Positions 24,635 to 33,130 of a stretch of DNA of 64,000 nucleotides are shown piece after piece (position 1 is the stretch's first letter; every line of letters begins with the position of its first letter). Location: NCBI GenBank assembly GCA_017992055.1, contig JAGOPK010000007.1, positions 223,503-287,502 on the forward strand, given 5' to 3'. The stretch comes from Burkholderiaceae bacterium. Its GTDB lineage: Bacteria; Pseudomonadota; Gammaproteobacteria; Burkholderiales; Burkholderiaceae_C. The position numbers and the translations under genes are program-made. The notes beneath the pieces are model-generated. The model did not search any database, had not been told where the DNA came from, and saw only the letters and a program-made list of their open reading frames with translations.

Positions 24635-26188
24635 TCAGGCCGGGTGCTTGTCGAAGATCTCCACCGCCCGGGTCAGCGTATCGGCGCGCTGCTGCATGGT
24701 CCGGCAGGCGGCCGCCGCCTGCTCGGACAGGGCCGCGTTCTGCTGGGTCGCCTGATCGATCTGCGTCATGGCCTCGCTGACGCCGACGATGCCGGTGCAT
24801 TGCTCGCCGGACACGCGGCTGATGTCGCGCACCATCGAGCCCATGCGCTCGACCGAGCGCAGCACGTCGTCGATCACCGTGCCGGTCTGCTGCATGCGCA
24901 CACCGCCACGCTCCACATGCTCGACCGAGCTGCCCACCAGGGCCCGGATCTCGCGGGCCGACTCGGCCGCCCGCCGGGCCAGGGCGCGCACCTCGGACGC
25001 CACCACGCCGAAGCCCTTGCCCTGCTCGCCGGCCCGTGCCGCCTCCACCGCCGCATTCAGCGCCAGGATGTTGGTCTGGAAGGCGATGTCCTCGATGACC
25101 TGGTTGACCTCCTGCACACGCCGGGTGGCCTGCTCGATGTCGGCCATGGTGGTCGCCAGGCCCGCCACCGCCTGGCCGCCGCGCCGCGCCGTGGCCTGGG
25201 CGGCTTCGCTCTCCTGGCCGGCCAGGCGCGCGGTGTCGGCGGTGTGGCTGGCGGCGGTGCTGATCTGCTCCAGCGCCGAGGCCGTCATCTGCACGCTGGC
25301 CGACTGCTCCTCGGTGCGGCCGGACAGGTCGTGGCTGCCCTGTGCCACCTCCTGCGCCGCCGAGCGGATCTCGGCCACCTCGTGGCGCACGTCGTCGACG
25401 ATGGCGTGCATGTTCAGATTGGTCAGCCAGATGTAGCGGGTCAGCGGCCCCAGCGGATGGCGCATGTCGTAGTCGACGCGGCCGGCCAGGTTGCAGCCGG
25501 CGATCTGCTGGGCCAGCTCGGTGCACTCGTCCAGCTTGGCCGCGATGACGCCGCGGAACCAGGCCAGCAGGCCCAGGCCGGCCGCCCCGGCCAGGCCCAG
25601 CTGGGCGGCCACATGCCAGCCCAGCAGCGACGGCAGCACGGCCGCCGCCAGCGTCAGTGACAAGGCCAGGCCGAAGCGCGCGCTCATCGACAGCCGGAAG
25701 TAGCGGTTCGGCAGATCGCGCCAGCCGTTGCGGCGCACGCCACCGGCATGCAGCCTCAGCGTCTGCCGGCCGCTTTCGCGCTCGGCCTTGATCTGCGCAT
25801 ACAAGGCCTCGGCCTGCTGCACCTGCTCGCGCGTGGGCTTGATGCGCACCGACATGTAGCCCACCGGCTTGCCGGCGCTCATCACCGGCGTGACATTGGC
25901 CTGCACCCAGTAGTGGTCGCCGTTCTTGCAGCGGTTCTTGACGATGCCGGTCCAGGGGCGGCCGCGGCCGATGGTGGACCACATGTCCTTGAAGGCCTCC
26001 GGCGGCATGTCCGGATGGCGCACCAGGTGGTGCGGCTGGCCCAGCAGCTCGTCGTAGTCGAAGCCGCTGACCTGCACAAAGGCCTTGTTGCAATGGGTGA
26101 TGCGGCCCTGGGCATCGGTGACCGAGACCAGAGGCCGGGCCGCGGGATAGTCGACTTCGCGCTGGGTGACTGGCAGGTTGAGCTTCAT
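24635..26188 (-). CDS. Aer-like PAS-containing methyl-accepting chemotaxis protein
   Basis: 517 residues. An N-terminal PAS domain (about 15-110) carries the Aer-type blocks THCNKAFVQVSGFDYDELLGQPHHLVRHPDMP and VKNRCKNGDHYWVQANVTPV. In Aer this fold binds FAD and reports redox state. A membrane hairpin (about 165-215) and a HAMP-like stretch precede the cytoplasmic signalling helices. The conserved tip near residue 370 reads EDIAFQTNILALNAAVEAARAGE. It has no periplasmic ligand domain, consistent with energy taxis. The ATG at 26188 directly precedes the PAS domain; a GTG 25 codons upstream is less likely. An FNR-like box and a sigma-70-like promoter lie upstream. Confidence 0.9.
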   Translation of the reverse strand: MKLNLPVTQREVDYPAARPLVSVTDAQGRITHCNKAFVQVSGFDYDELLGQPHHLVRHPDMPPEAFKDMWSTIGRGRPWTGIVKNRCKNGDHYWVQANVTPVMSAGKPVGYMSVRIKPTREQVQQAEALYAQIKAERESGRQTLRLHAGGVRRNGWRDLPNRYFRLSMSARFGLALSLTLAAAVLPSLLGWHVAAQLGLAGAAGLGLLAWFRGVIAAKLDECTELAQQIAGCNLAGRVDYDMRHPLGPLTRYIWLTNLNMHAIVDDVRHEVAEIRSAAQEVAQGSHDLSGRTEEQSASVQMTASALEQISTAASHTADTARLAGQESEAAQATARRGGQAVAGLATTMADIEQATRRVQEVNQVIEDIAFQTNILALNAAVEAARAGEQGKGFGVVASEVRALARRAAESAREIRALVGSSVEHVERGGVRMQQTGTVIDDVLRSVERMGSMVRDISRVSGEQCTGIVGVSEAMTQIDQATQQNAALSEQAAAACRTMQQRADTLTRAVEIFDKHPA

Positions 26189-26286
26189 GAAGACATCTCG
26201 TTGAGGGACGAACGCTTGCCACGGGCCGGTGGCAACGGGTGCTTCGACAGATCCAACCCACACCTGAGGCCCATTTCACCCTTGAT

Positions 26287-26300
26287 TTGATTTGCCTCAA
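26287..26300. promoter_or_regulatory. FNR/Anr-like box upstream of the Aer-like receptor
   Basis: TTGAT-TTGC-CTCAA matches 9 of 10 fixed positions of the FNR consensus. It lies in an unusually AT-rich pocket (about 26265-26335), just downstream of the predicted -10 of the receptor gene, where binding would repress that particular promoter. Confidence 0.5.
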
Positions 26301-26304
26301 ATGC

Positions 26305-26333
26305 AATATTTGCACTTTTAACTGATTTAACAA
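26305..26333 (-). promoter_or_regulatory. Putative sigma-70 promoter of the Aer-like receptor gene
   Basis: On the minus strand TTGTTA (26328-26333) and AATATT (26305-26310) are separated by 17 bases, giving a leader of about 110 bases. Each hexamer matches four or more consensus positions. Confidence 0.45.
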
Positions 26334-26410
26334 GGAAACGCCGATCGCCCCTGCGGTGCGAACATCGGCGCACCATCCAGCCCCCTGCCGCCACCCGCCG
26401 GCGCCCACCG

Positions 26411-27442
26411 ATGACCTCTTTTGCATGGGCCCTGATCGGCCCCGGCCGCATCGCCCACAAGTTCGCCGACGCGGTGCAGCGCTCGCCGGGCATGCACCTG
26501 GCCCATGTGCAGGGACGTGATGCAGGCCGTGCCGCGGCCTTCGCCGCGCAATGGACCCGCGACGGCCGGCCCGCGCCCACGCATGGCTGCGACCTGGCCG
26601 CGCTGCTGGCCGATCCAGCCGTGGACGGCATCTACATCGCCACGCCGCACGGCCAGCATGCCGAGCTGATCGAAGCCTGCCTGCACGCCGGCAAGCCGGT
26701 GCTGTGCGAGAAGTCGATGGTGGCCAGCGCCGCCCAGGCCGAGCGGGTGGTGGCGCTGGCGCGGCAGCGCCGCGTGTTCCTGATGGAGGCCATGTGGACC
26801 CGCTTCCTGCCGCTGTACGAGGCCATGCGGCCCTGGCTGGCCGACGCGGAGCAGGGCATCGGCCCGGTGCGCGCGGTGCAGGCCAGCTTCGGCTTCACGC
26901 CGGCCTACGATCCCGGCAGCCGGCTGTGGGACCCGGCCGCCGCCGGCGGCGCCCTGCTGGACATCGGCGTCTACACGCTGACGGCCGCGCGCTGGGCGCT
27001 GGAGCCGGCGCCCGGCCAGGCGCCGGCGCTCAGCCACAGCCATGTGACGGGCCTGCTGGCGCCCAACGGCGTGGACCTGCGCGTCAGCGCCCTGCTGGCC
27101 TTCGAAGGCGGGGCCACGGCGCAGTTCGTCTGCGGCCTGGACCTGGTGGGCGAAAACGCCGTGCACATCCTGGGCGCGCGCGGCAACCTCAGCATCCACA
27201 GCCCGTTCTGGGGCGCGACCCAGGCCACGCTGCGCCGCCCCCACGACAGCGGCCTACCCGACGAGCATCTGGAGCGCCCGTTCGAGATCAACGGCTTCGA
27301 GTACCAGATCCGCGAGGCCGTGCGCTGCATACGCGCCGGCCTGGGCGAGTGCCCGGCCATGCCCTTGGGCGAATCGCTGGCGCTGGCGCAATGGCTGGAC
27401 CAGGCCCGGCGCAGCGTTGGCGTGCACTACCCTTTCGACTGA
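26411..27442 (+). CDS. Gfo/Idh/MocA-family NAD(P)-dependent oxidoreductase
   Basis: 343 residues. The N-terminal Rossmann domain starts WALIGPGRIAHKFADAV. A catalytic-region E-K-S block follows with K101 (LCEKSMVAS, the usual EKP variant), then MEAMWTRFLP. Together these resemble the dihydrodiol dehydrogenase-like branch of the family. The C-terminal beta-sheet domain follows from about residue 130 (GGALLDIGVYTL, GAR-GNLSIHSPFW). The substrate, a sugar, inositol or diol, cannot be specified. The tRNA-Leu gene follows 84 bases downstream, with its own promoter starting just after this gene's stop. Confidence 0.87.
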   Translation: MTSFAWALIGPGRIAHKFADAVQRSPGMHLAHVQGRDAGRAAAFAAQWTRDGRPAPTHGCDLAALLADPAVDGIYIATPHGQHAELIEACLHAGKPVLCEKSMVASAAQAERVVALARQRRVFLMEAMWTRFLPLYEAMRPWLADAEQGIGPVRAVQASFGFTPAYDPGSRLWDPAAAGGALLDIGVYTLTAARWALEPAPGQAPALSHSHVTGLLAPNGVDLRVSALLAFEGGATAQFVCGLDLVGENAVHILGARGNLSIHSPFWGATQATLRRPHDSGLPDEHLERPFEINGFEYQIREAVRCIRAGLGECPAMPLGESLALAQWLDQARRSVGVHYPFD

Positions 27443-27447
27443 TTTGC

Positions 27448-27475
27448 TTGCGAAGCCAGAATTTCGTGCTACAGT
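27448..27475 (+). promoter_or_regulatory. Putative promoter of tRNA-Leu
   Basis: TTGCGA (27448-27453) and TACAGT (27470-27475) are separated by 16 bases, about 50 bases before the mature tRNA 5' end. Each hexamer matches four of six consensus positions. Confidence 0.45.
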
Positions 27476-27526
27476 CGCGGGCTTCGTGCAGTGCAAAACA
27501 CAGCACGACGTTCGTTGAGAACACCT

Positions 27527-27611
<85 letters not shown>

Positions 27612-27619
27612 GATGAAGC

Positions 27620-27649
27620 AAAGGCCGTTGCGCAAGCAACGGCCTTTTT
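27620..27649 (+). terminator. Rho-independent terminator of tRNA-Leu
   Basis: A 9-bp perfect stem GGCCGTTGC / GCAACGGCC with a GCAA loop is extended by flanking A-A/T-T pairs and followed by TTTTT. It is the clearest intrinsic terminator in the window. Confidence 0.92.
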
Positions 27650-27697
27650 GCTTTGTGCGCCGATCACCACCGGCATTGGCCGGACATCGGTCGCACA

Positions 27698-28594
27698 TCA
27701 GCCCGGCTCGGCCAGCAGGGCCTGCAGGCCCTGCACCAGGGCATCGAAAGCCACCCGGCAGCGCGCATTGCCACGCAGGTCGGCATGCATGGTCACCCAG
27801 GTGTCCAGATGCAGGGCCACATCGTCGGCCAGCACCCGCTGCAGCCGCGCATCGCGCTGCGCCAGCACACATTGGCAGATGCCCAGGCCGGCCCCGGCGC
27901 GGATCAGCGCCAGCTGGGCCAGATCGCTGTCACAGCGCCAGCCCAGGTCCGCGCGGCGCCAGGACGGCAGCTGGCGCAGCGCCTGGCGCACAAAGGGCGT
28001 TTCGGTGTCGTGGCCGATCAGCACATGCGCGGCCAGGTCGGCCAGCGTGCCCGGCATGCCGTGGCGGCGCAGATAGTCGGCACGGCCATGCAGGCCCAGC
28101 TCGATGCGGCCCACGCGCTGTGCGACCAGCTGGTCCTGCTGCGGGGCGGTCATGCGCACGGCGATGTCGGCCTCGCGATGCAACAGGTCCTGCACCTGGT
28201 TGCTGGCCACCAGCTCGATGCTCAGGCCCGGGTGGCTGCGCTGCAGCCGCGCCAAGATGGGCGGCAGCACCTCCACCGCCACCACCTCGCTGGCGGTGAT
28301 GCGCACCGTGCCGGCCGTGGTGCGCGCCCCACCGCTGGCCGCTCGCTCCAGCGCCGCCGCGGTGCGCTGCATGGCCTGGGCATGCACCTGCAGCGACTGC
28401 GCCAGCTCGGTGGGCTGCAGACCGGTCTGCGAACGCGTGAACAAGGCCTGGCCAAAGGCCGCTTCCAGCGCCGTCACATGGCGGCCTACGGTGGGCTGGG
28501 TGATGCCCAGCATGCGTGCCGCCCCCGACAGCGAACCCTGCTCCAGCACCGCCAGCAGGCTGCGGTAGTGCTCCCAACCCACACCTTGAACCAT
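27698..28594 (-). CDS. LysR-family transcriptional regulator
   Basis: 298 residues. An N-terminal winged helix-turn-helix (about 8-65: RSLLAVLEQGSLSGAARMLGITQPTVGRHVTALEAAFGQALFTRS) precedes a LysR effector domain (about 92-295). It is divergent from the NAD-dependent epimerase-like gene with a 94-base shared promoter region, the usual arrangement for a LysR protein and its target. A short CATTC-ac-GAATG repeat covers the start codon but is too short to call an operator. The inducer is unknown. Confidence 0.9.
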   Translation of the reverse strand: MVQGVGWEHYRSLLAVLEQGSLSGAARMLGITQPTVGRHVTALEAAFGQALFTRSQTGLQPTELAQSLQVHAQAMQRTAAALERAASGGARTTAGTVRITASEVVAVEVLPPILARLQRSHPGLSIELVASNQVQDLLHREADIAVRMTAPQQDQLVAQRVGRIELGLHGRADYLRRHGMPGTLADLAAHVLIGHDTETPFVRQALRQLPSWRRADLGWRCDSDLAQLALIRAGAGLGICQCVLAQRDARLQRVLADDVALHLDTWVTMHADLRGNARCRVAFDALVQGLQALLAEPG

Positions 28595-28688
28595 TCACGA
28601 ATGTATAGCCGCTCACCGATGTTCGGCAATTTCGTTTTGTGACCCGGCTGCCCAGAATGCCGCCATCCCACCCCTTCTGGAGTCTGAT

Positions 28689-29762
28689 GTGAGCGACCAA
28701 GACCTTCGACAAACCGCCCTGGTGCTGGGCGCCACCGGCGGCATCGGCGGCGAGCTGGCCCGGCAGATGCGCGACGCGGGCTGGCGGGTGCGGGCGCTGA
28801 CCCGCGGCACGCCACCCGCCGACGAGCCGCACAGCGAGCAGCGTGGCGGCCTGCAATGGCTGCGCGGCGACGCCATGTGCCGCGACGACGTGCTGGCCGC
28901 GGCCCGGGGCTGTACGGTCATCGTGCATGCGGTCAACCCGCCCGGCTATCGGCGCTGGGCCGAGCTGGTGCTGCCGATGATCGACAACAGCATCGCCGCG
29001 GCCCGTGCCGGCGGCGCGACCCTGGTGTTGCCCGGCACGCTGTACAACCACGGACCCGACGCCTTTCCACTGCTGCACGAAGACTCGCCCCAGCATCCGG
29101 TCACGCGCAAGGGTGCGATCCGCGTGGCCATGGAACAGCGGCTGCGCCAGGCCACCGAGGCCGTCGCCGGGGCGCCGGGGCAGGACGGCCGCCGCTGCCG
29201 TGTGCTGATCCTGCGGGCCGGCGACTTTTTCGGCCCGCGCTGCGGCAACAGCTGGTTTGCCCAGGGCCTTGTGCAGCCGGGCCGTCCGGTGCGCCGCATC
29301 CTGAACCCGGCCACGGCCGGCGTCGGCCACCAGTGGGCCTATCTGCCCGACGTGGCCCGCACCCTGCTCGAACTGTTGCAGCGGCGCGAGCAGCTGCCAG
29401 CCTTTGCCAGCTTCCACCTGGGCGGTCACTGGGATGCCGACGGACGGCAGATGGTCCAGGCCATCCAGCGCGTGGTGCAGGCCCAGGGCGGCGGGCTGCC
29501 ACGCGTGCACGGCTTCCCGTGGCCGCTGCTGCGGCTGGCCTCCCCTTTCGTGACCACGCTGCGCGAGCTGCTGGAGATGCGCTACCTGTGGCGCACACCG
29601 GTGCGCCTGGACAACCGCCGCCTGCTGGCCACGCTGGGCCATGAGCCGCACACGCCGCTGGACCTGGCCGTGCTGGCCACGCTGCAGGGCCTGGGCTGCC
29701 TGCCCGCGGCAGCCCAGCCGGCAGTGGCGACGACCGTGGCGGCGGTCCGTCCGGCCGGCTAG
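28689..29762 (+). CDS. NAD-dependent epimerase/dehydratase-like (extended SDR) protein
   Basis: 357 residues. It starts at a GTG (the overlapping ATG two bases before is followed by a stop) behind a GGAG ribosome-binding site. The Rossmann glycine motif GATGGIGGELARQM is at about 14-27, and VIVHAVNPPGY around 78. The family's YxxxK catalytic pair is not evident (T-R-K-G is found near the expected site), so it may bind nucleotide without classical SDR catalysis. The C-terminal half is variable. It is divergent from a LysR gene that probably regulates it, and converges with the PaiB-like gene four bases away. Confidence 0.78.
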   Translation: MSDQDLRQTALVLGATGGIGGELARQMRDAGWRVRALTRGTPPADEPHSEQRGGLQWLRGDAMCRDDVLAAARGCTVIVHAVNPPGYRRWAELVLPMIDNSIAAARAGGATLVLPGTLYNHGPDAFPLLHEDSPQHPVTRKGAIRVAMEQRLRQATEAVAGAPGQDGRRCRVLILRAGDFFGPRCGNSWFAQGLVQPGRPVRRILNPATAGVGHQWAYLPDVARTLLELLQRREQLPAFASFHLGGHWDADGRQMVQAIQRVVQAQGGGLPRVHGFPWPLLRLASPFVTTLRELLEMRYLWRTPVRLDNRRLLATLGHEPHTPLDLAVLATLQGLGCLPAAAQPAVATTVAAVRPAG

Positions 29763-29766
29763 CCGG

Positions 29767-30444
29767 TCACGCTGCCGGGCGCGCTGTCGGGCTGAGATCG
29801 TCCTCTTCGGACCGCAAGGCCCCAAGCACGCGTGCGGCCAGCGCCTGGGCCCCGGCATCGGGCAGTTGCATCAATCCCTCCACCGTGCCCAGCCTGTCCT
29901 CGCGGTGCTCGTCCTGGCTGAGCTTGAGCCGGCCTTCCAGCCGCTCGATCGTGATCTCGATGCCGACCACGGCCCCCAGCATCTTCTCGATGTAGCCGGC
30001 CGGTGCATCGGAAAGCCGCCACGCCGCGGCGCGCCGGGACTCCTGCGCATCGGTCAGGCGCTCGAGCAGATCGCGGATCCAGTCCGGGCTCTGCATCGCG
30101 CGGGCCATGCCATGGGCATGCACGGTGACGTAGTTCCAGGTGGGCACCACCTGGCCGTGCCGCTGCTTGCCCGGATACCAGGACGGCGTGATGTAGGCCT
30201 GCGGCCCCATGAACATCACCACCGACGGTGCGCCCTGCGCCAGCGACTGCCAGACCGGGTTGGCGCGGGCCACATGGCCGAGCAGGCGCCCGTGGGCACC
30301 CTGCTGGCGGTCCAGCACAAAGGGGATGTGGTTGGCGACGAGCCCGCCCTCGGTGGTGCAGACCCAGGCGCCCAGCGCAAAGTCGTCGATGTGCGCATGC
30401 ATCTGCCCGAGGTCGGTGAGCGCGTGGTAGGCCGGTGTGTACAT
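29767..30444 (-). CDS. FMN-binding negative transcriptional regulator-like protein (PaiB family)
   Basis: 225 residues with the PaiB pattern: MYTPAYH at the N-terminus, HIPFVLD near 47, GHVARANPVW and QAYITPSWYPGKQRHGQVVPTWNYVTVHAHG. Near 165-185 comes GYIEKMLGAVVGIEITIERLEGRLKLSQ. These split-barrel FMN-binding proteins were first described as regulators of degradative enzymes in Bacillus and are often found beside transporters. It lies eight bases downstream of argO on the same strand and is probably co-transcribed with it. The biochemical role is not established for this family. Confidence 0.9.
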   Translation of the reverse strand: MYTPAYHALTDLGQMHAHIDDFALGAWVCTTEGGLVANHIPFVLDRQQGAHGRLLGHVARANPVWQSLAQGAPSVVMFMGPQAYITPSWYPGKQRHGQVVPTWNYVTVHAHGMARAMQSPDWIRDLLERLTDAQESRRAAAWRLSDAPAGYIEKMLGAVVGIEITIERLEGRLKLSQDEHREDRLGTVEGLMQLPDAGAQALAARVLGALRSEEDDLSPTARPAA

Positions 30445-30452
30445 CGATCTGC

Positions 30453-31121
30453 TCAGTGCCCCGTGAAGGCATGGTGGAACATCCAGGACGACATCAGCCA
30501 CATCGTCAGGCCGATCAGTCCATCCAGCACCTGCCAGGCCCTGGGATGGGCGAACCAGGGCGCCAGCCAGCGGGCGCCGAAGCCCAGCGCGCTGAACCAG
30601 AGGGCACTGGCCATGGCGGCCCCGGCCGCAAACCAGCCCTGCAGCGGCGGCGGCTGCTGTGCGCCCATGCTGCCCACCAGCACCACCGTGTCCAGGTAGA
30701 CATGCGGATTGAGCAGCGTGAACGCCGCAGCCTGCGCCACGGCGGCGCCGCGCGCCAGGCCGGCGCCGCCGGCCGCGGTCAGTGTTGCCGGCCGGCGCAT
30801 GCGCCACAGGGCCTTGCAGCCGTACCAGAGCAGGAACAGCGCCCCGGCCAGGGCCATGGCACGGGCCCATTGCGGCCGATCCGCCAGGGCCTGGGCCATG
30901 CCGAACACGCCCGCCAGGATCAGCACGGCATCGGCCAGCGCGCAGAACAGCACCACGCTGCCCACATGCTGCTGCCGCAGCCCCTGGCGCAGGACGAAGG
31001 CGTTCTGGGCGCCGATGGCCACGATCAAGCCGAAGCCCAGCATCAGCCCGTGGATGAAGACCTGCCAGATCAAAGCCGGGGAAGACCAGGAATGCATGGC
31101 CACAGCTTGCCAGCCCGCCAT
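30453..31121 (-). CDS. argO: LysE/ArgO-family amino-acid exporter
   Basis: 222 residues, six membrane helices. The family signature GLIVAIGAQNAFVLRQGLR is at about 30-48, followed by the NPHVYLDTVVLVGS segment near 137. Members expel arginine or lysine. The divergent gene encodes an ArgP-like LysR regulator, the same pairing as argP-argO in E. coli and lysG-lysE in corynebacteria, which supports the assignment. An alternative start at 31097 would shorten the N-terminus by eight residues. Confidence 0.88.
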   Translation of the reverse strand: MAGWQAVAMHSWSSPALIWQVFIHGLMLGFGLIVAIGAQNAFVLRQGLRQQHVGSVVLFCALADAVLILAGVFGMAQALADRPQWARAMALAGALFLLWYGCKALWRMRRPATLTAAGGAGLARGAAVAQAAAFTLLNPHVYLDTVVLVGSMGAQQPPPLQGWFAAGAAMASALWFSALGFGARWLAPWFAHPRAWQVLDGLIGLTMWLMSSWMFHHAFTGH

Positions 31122-31128
31122 GGTTTAG

Positions 31129-31143
31129 ACAAACTGCATTTGT
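31129..31143. promoter_or_regulatory. LysR-type palindrome between argO and argP
   Basis: ACAAA-ctgca-TTTGT is a perfect 5-bp inverted repeat of the T-N11-A class in the 48-base argO/argP intergenic region. It overlaps both promoters and is the likely ArgP binding core. Confidence 0.5.
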
Positions 31144-31169
31144 TTCATCAGCATTAGATTTTCTGAACC

Positions 31170-32069
31170 GTGCTGGACTATCCCTCGATGTTCGCGCTGG
31201 CGGCCGTGGTGCGCGAAGGCAGCTTCGAGCGCGCCGCCCGGGCCCTGCATGTCACGCCCTCGGCCGTTTCGCAGCGCATCCGCCTGCTGGAAGAGCGCGT
31301 GGGCTGTGCCCTGGTGACTCGCAGCCAGCCTTGCGAAGCCACCGAGACCGGGCGCCGCCTGTGCCGCCACGTGGACCAGGTGCGCCTGCTGGAGCACGAC
31401 CTCCAGGCCGACCTGCCGGCCGCGGCGCAGGACGGGCTGGCCCGGGTCAGCGTGCCGGTGGCGGTCAATGCCGACAGCCTGGCGACCTGGTTCATGCCGG
31501 CCATGGTGGCCTTCGCCGCCCAGGCGCCCGCCTTGCTGCAGGTGACGGTGGACGATGAAGGCCACACGGCGCAGTGGTTGCGCAGCGGCGAGGTGCTGGC
31601 CGCGGTGACGGCATCGGCGCAGGCCGCGGCCGGCTGCAACAGCGTCGCCCTGGGCGCCATGCGCTATGTGGCGGCGGCCAGCCCGTCGTTTGTGGCCCGG
31701 CACTTTGCCGGCGGCGTGCATGCCGAAAGCCTGGCGCATGCGCCGAGCCTGGTGTTCAACCACAAGGACCAGTTGCAGCAGCGGTGGGTGGAGCGGCAAT
31801 GCGGGCACAGCGTCCAGATGCCGCGCCATTGCCTGCCGTCGCCCCAGGCGTTTGCGGCAGCGGCGCTCGGTGGCATGGGCTGGGCCATGCATCCCGAGGC
31901 CCTGGTGCACGAGCACCTGGCCCGCGGCAGCCTGGTGGAGCTGCAGGCCGGCCGCTGGCTGGAGGTGGCGCTGTACTGGCAGCACGCCAGGATGGCCTCG
32001 ACGCTGCTCGGCGGGTTGTCCGATGCCGTGGTGGCGGCGGCCCGGCAGGCCTTGCGGCCCTCCGGTTGA
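31170..32069 (+). CDS. argP: ArgP-like LysR transcriptional regulator
   Basis: 299 residues starting at GTG. The helix-turn-helix reads FALAAVVREGSFERAARALHVTPSAVSQRIRLLEERVGCALVTRS, close to ArgP/IciA/LysG, including V-T-P-S-A-V-S-Q-R-I and L-V-x-R-S. The effector domain includes VNADSLATWF, a block shared by ArgP proteins (A-D-S-L-A-T-W). In E. coli ArgP activates argO in response to arginine and is blocked by lysine. The divergent argO homologue argues for the same circuit here. Confidence 0.9.
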   Translation: MLDYPSMFALAAVVREGSFERAARALHVTPSAVSQRIRLLEERVGCALVTRSQPCEATETGRRLCRHVDQVRLLEHDLQADLPAAAQDGLARVSVPVAVNADSLATWFMPAMVAFAAQAPALLQVTVDDEGHTAQWLRSGEVLAAVTASAQAAAGCNSVALGAMRYVAAASPSFVARHFAGGVHAESLAHAPSLVFNHKDQLQQRWVERQCGHSVQMPRHCLPSPQAFAAAALGGMGWAMHPEALVHEHLARGSLVELQAGRWLEVALYWQHARMASTLLGGLSDAVVAAARQALRPSG

Positions 32070-32086
32070 GCCGCTCCACTTGCTGG

Positions 32087-32623
32087 CTAGGCCGGGCAGG
32101 ACAGCTGCTCGTACTCGGCGCGCAGCGTCTTCCACAAGGCCCACAGCGACGGCGGCGTCTGGCCCTCCAGGCGCGCCACCAGCAGGGCCAGGTGCGCGTG
32201 CCAGCCGGCGCTGACGTTGAGGATCAGCCGCTCACCGGCCAGCTGGCGGTGGGTCAGGGTCAGCAGCACGTCGGCGCCCTGCGGTTCGAGCTCGATGCTC
32301 ACCTCGCCCACGCCGGGCCAGATGTAGCGCAGGCGCCGGGGCGCCTCAAGCTCGATCAGCTGGCAGGTCGCCCGGGATTCGGCGGAAAAGCCCTCGGGAC
32401 GCTCGTCGGGCGAGGCCGACAGCTCGTCGTTGCGCCACACCAGCTCGAAGCACGCGCCCGGCTGCTGCGGCAGCTCGCCGCTGGCCAGCCACTGGCGGCG
32501 CAGGTCGCTGTCGCTCAGGTAGGCCCAGACGCGCTCGATGGGGCCAGGCAGCCGGCGCTGCAGGCGCAAGGACTTCTCCGGCGTGAGCATGCCGTGCCGG
32601 TGGTTGAACTGCGTGTCGGTCAT
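32087..32623 (-). CDS. SRPBCC/AHSA1-domain protein
   Basis: 178 residues with the START-like SRPBCC fold. It begins FNHRHGMLTPEKSLRLQRRLPGPIERVWAYLSDSDLRRQWLASG, then has RYIWPG-x-GEVSIELEPQGADVLLTLTH and a C-terminal amphipathic helix (WHAHLALLVARLEG). Such AHSA1-type proteins bind hydrophobic ligands; the ligand is unknown. Its ATG overlaps the ArsR stop (ATGA), a pairing (ArsR regulator plus SRPBCC) common across proteobacteria and probably functional as one operon. Confidence 0.88.
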   Translation of the reverse strand: MTDTQFNHRHGMLTPEKSLRLQRRLPGPIERVWAYLSDSDLRRQWLASGELPQQPGACFELVWRNDELSASPDERPEGFSAESRATCQLIELEAPRRLRYIWPGVGEVSIELEPQGADVLLTLTHRQLAGERLILNVSAGWHAHLALLVARLEGQTPPSLWALWKTLRAEYEQLSCPA

Positions 32624-33045
32624 CGTGGACTCCGCTTCTTCGGGGTGGGTGACTTCGGGCACCGCGCTGCGGGCGTGCCCTCGTTGGCCTTGGCGTGCAT
32701 CGCCCCGGCCTGCGCAGCGCTGTCGCGCTGCAGCAGCTCTTCCAGCCGGTCCAGGCGCACCTGCCAGAACCGTTGGTAGCGGGCCAGCCAGGCGTCGGCC
32801 GCGGCCATCGGGCCGGCGTCCAGGTGGCACAGGTGGGTGCGACCGTCCACCTCGCGCCGGATCAGGCCCGCGTTCTCGAGCGCCTTGATGTGCTTGGACG
32901 CCGCCGCCAGCGACATCTCAAAGGGCTCGGCCAGCTGACCGACCGTGCGCTCGCCCTCGGCCAGCAGGCCGAGCATGCGACGCCGGGTCGGATCGCCCAG
33001 CGCATGGAACACGGCGCTGAGCTGGGTTTCCTGTAATTCAACCAT
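32620..33045 (-). CDS. ArsR-family winged-helix regulator
   Basis: 141 residues. The winged helix runs from about 8 to 90: VFHALGDPTRRRMLGLLAEGERTVGQLAEPFEMSLAAASKHIKALENAGLIRREVDGR. No metal-binding Cys-x-Cys motif is present in the recognition-proximal helix, so this belongs to the non-metal subgroup that accompanies SRPBCC genes. The C-terminus has a basic tail. A 7-bp inverted repeat spans its start codon, pointing to autorepression. The ATG at 33045 fits the family length; an upstream in-frame extension would read through the operator. Confidence 0.9.
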   Translation of the reverse strand: MVELQETQLSAVFHALGDPTRRRMLGLLAEGERTVGQLAEPFEMSLAAASKHIKALENAGLIRREVDGRTHLCHLDAGPMAAADAWLARYQRFWQVRLDRLEELLQRDSAAQAGAMHAKANEGTPAARCPKSPTPKKRSPR

Positions 33046-33055
33046 GAAGTTGAAT
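33036..33055. promoter_or_regulatory. Palindrome over the arsR start codon
   Basis: ATTCAAC-catgaa-GTTGAAT is a perfect 7-bp inverted repeat containing the arsR ATG. The word GTTGAATAT recurs at 33089-33097, forty bases upstream of the copy at 33049-33057, suggesting two binding sites. Confidence 0.55.
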
Positions 33056-33130
33056 ATAGGTGCGGCGCCGGCATCAGTCAACCAACTTGTTGAATATCCA
33101 GCAGCCCGACCTCCGCATGGAGCGCCTGGA

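Noticed and set aside
28592-28603. CATTC-ac-GAATG repeat over the LysR start codon
   Set aside because: Only five base pairs with no T-N11-A match; too short to claim as an operator.
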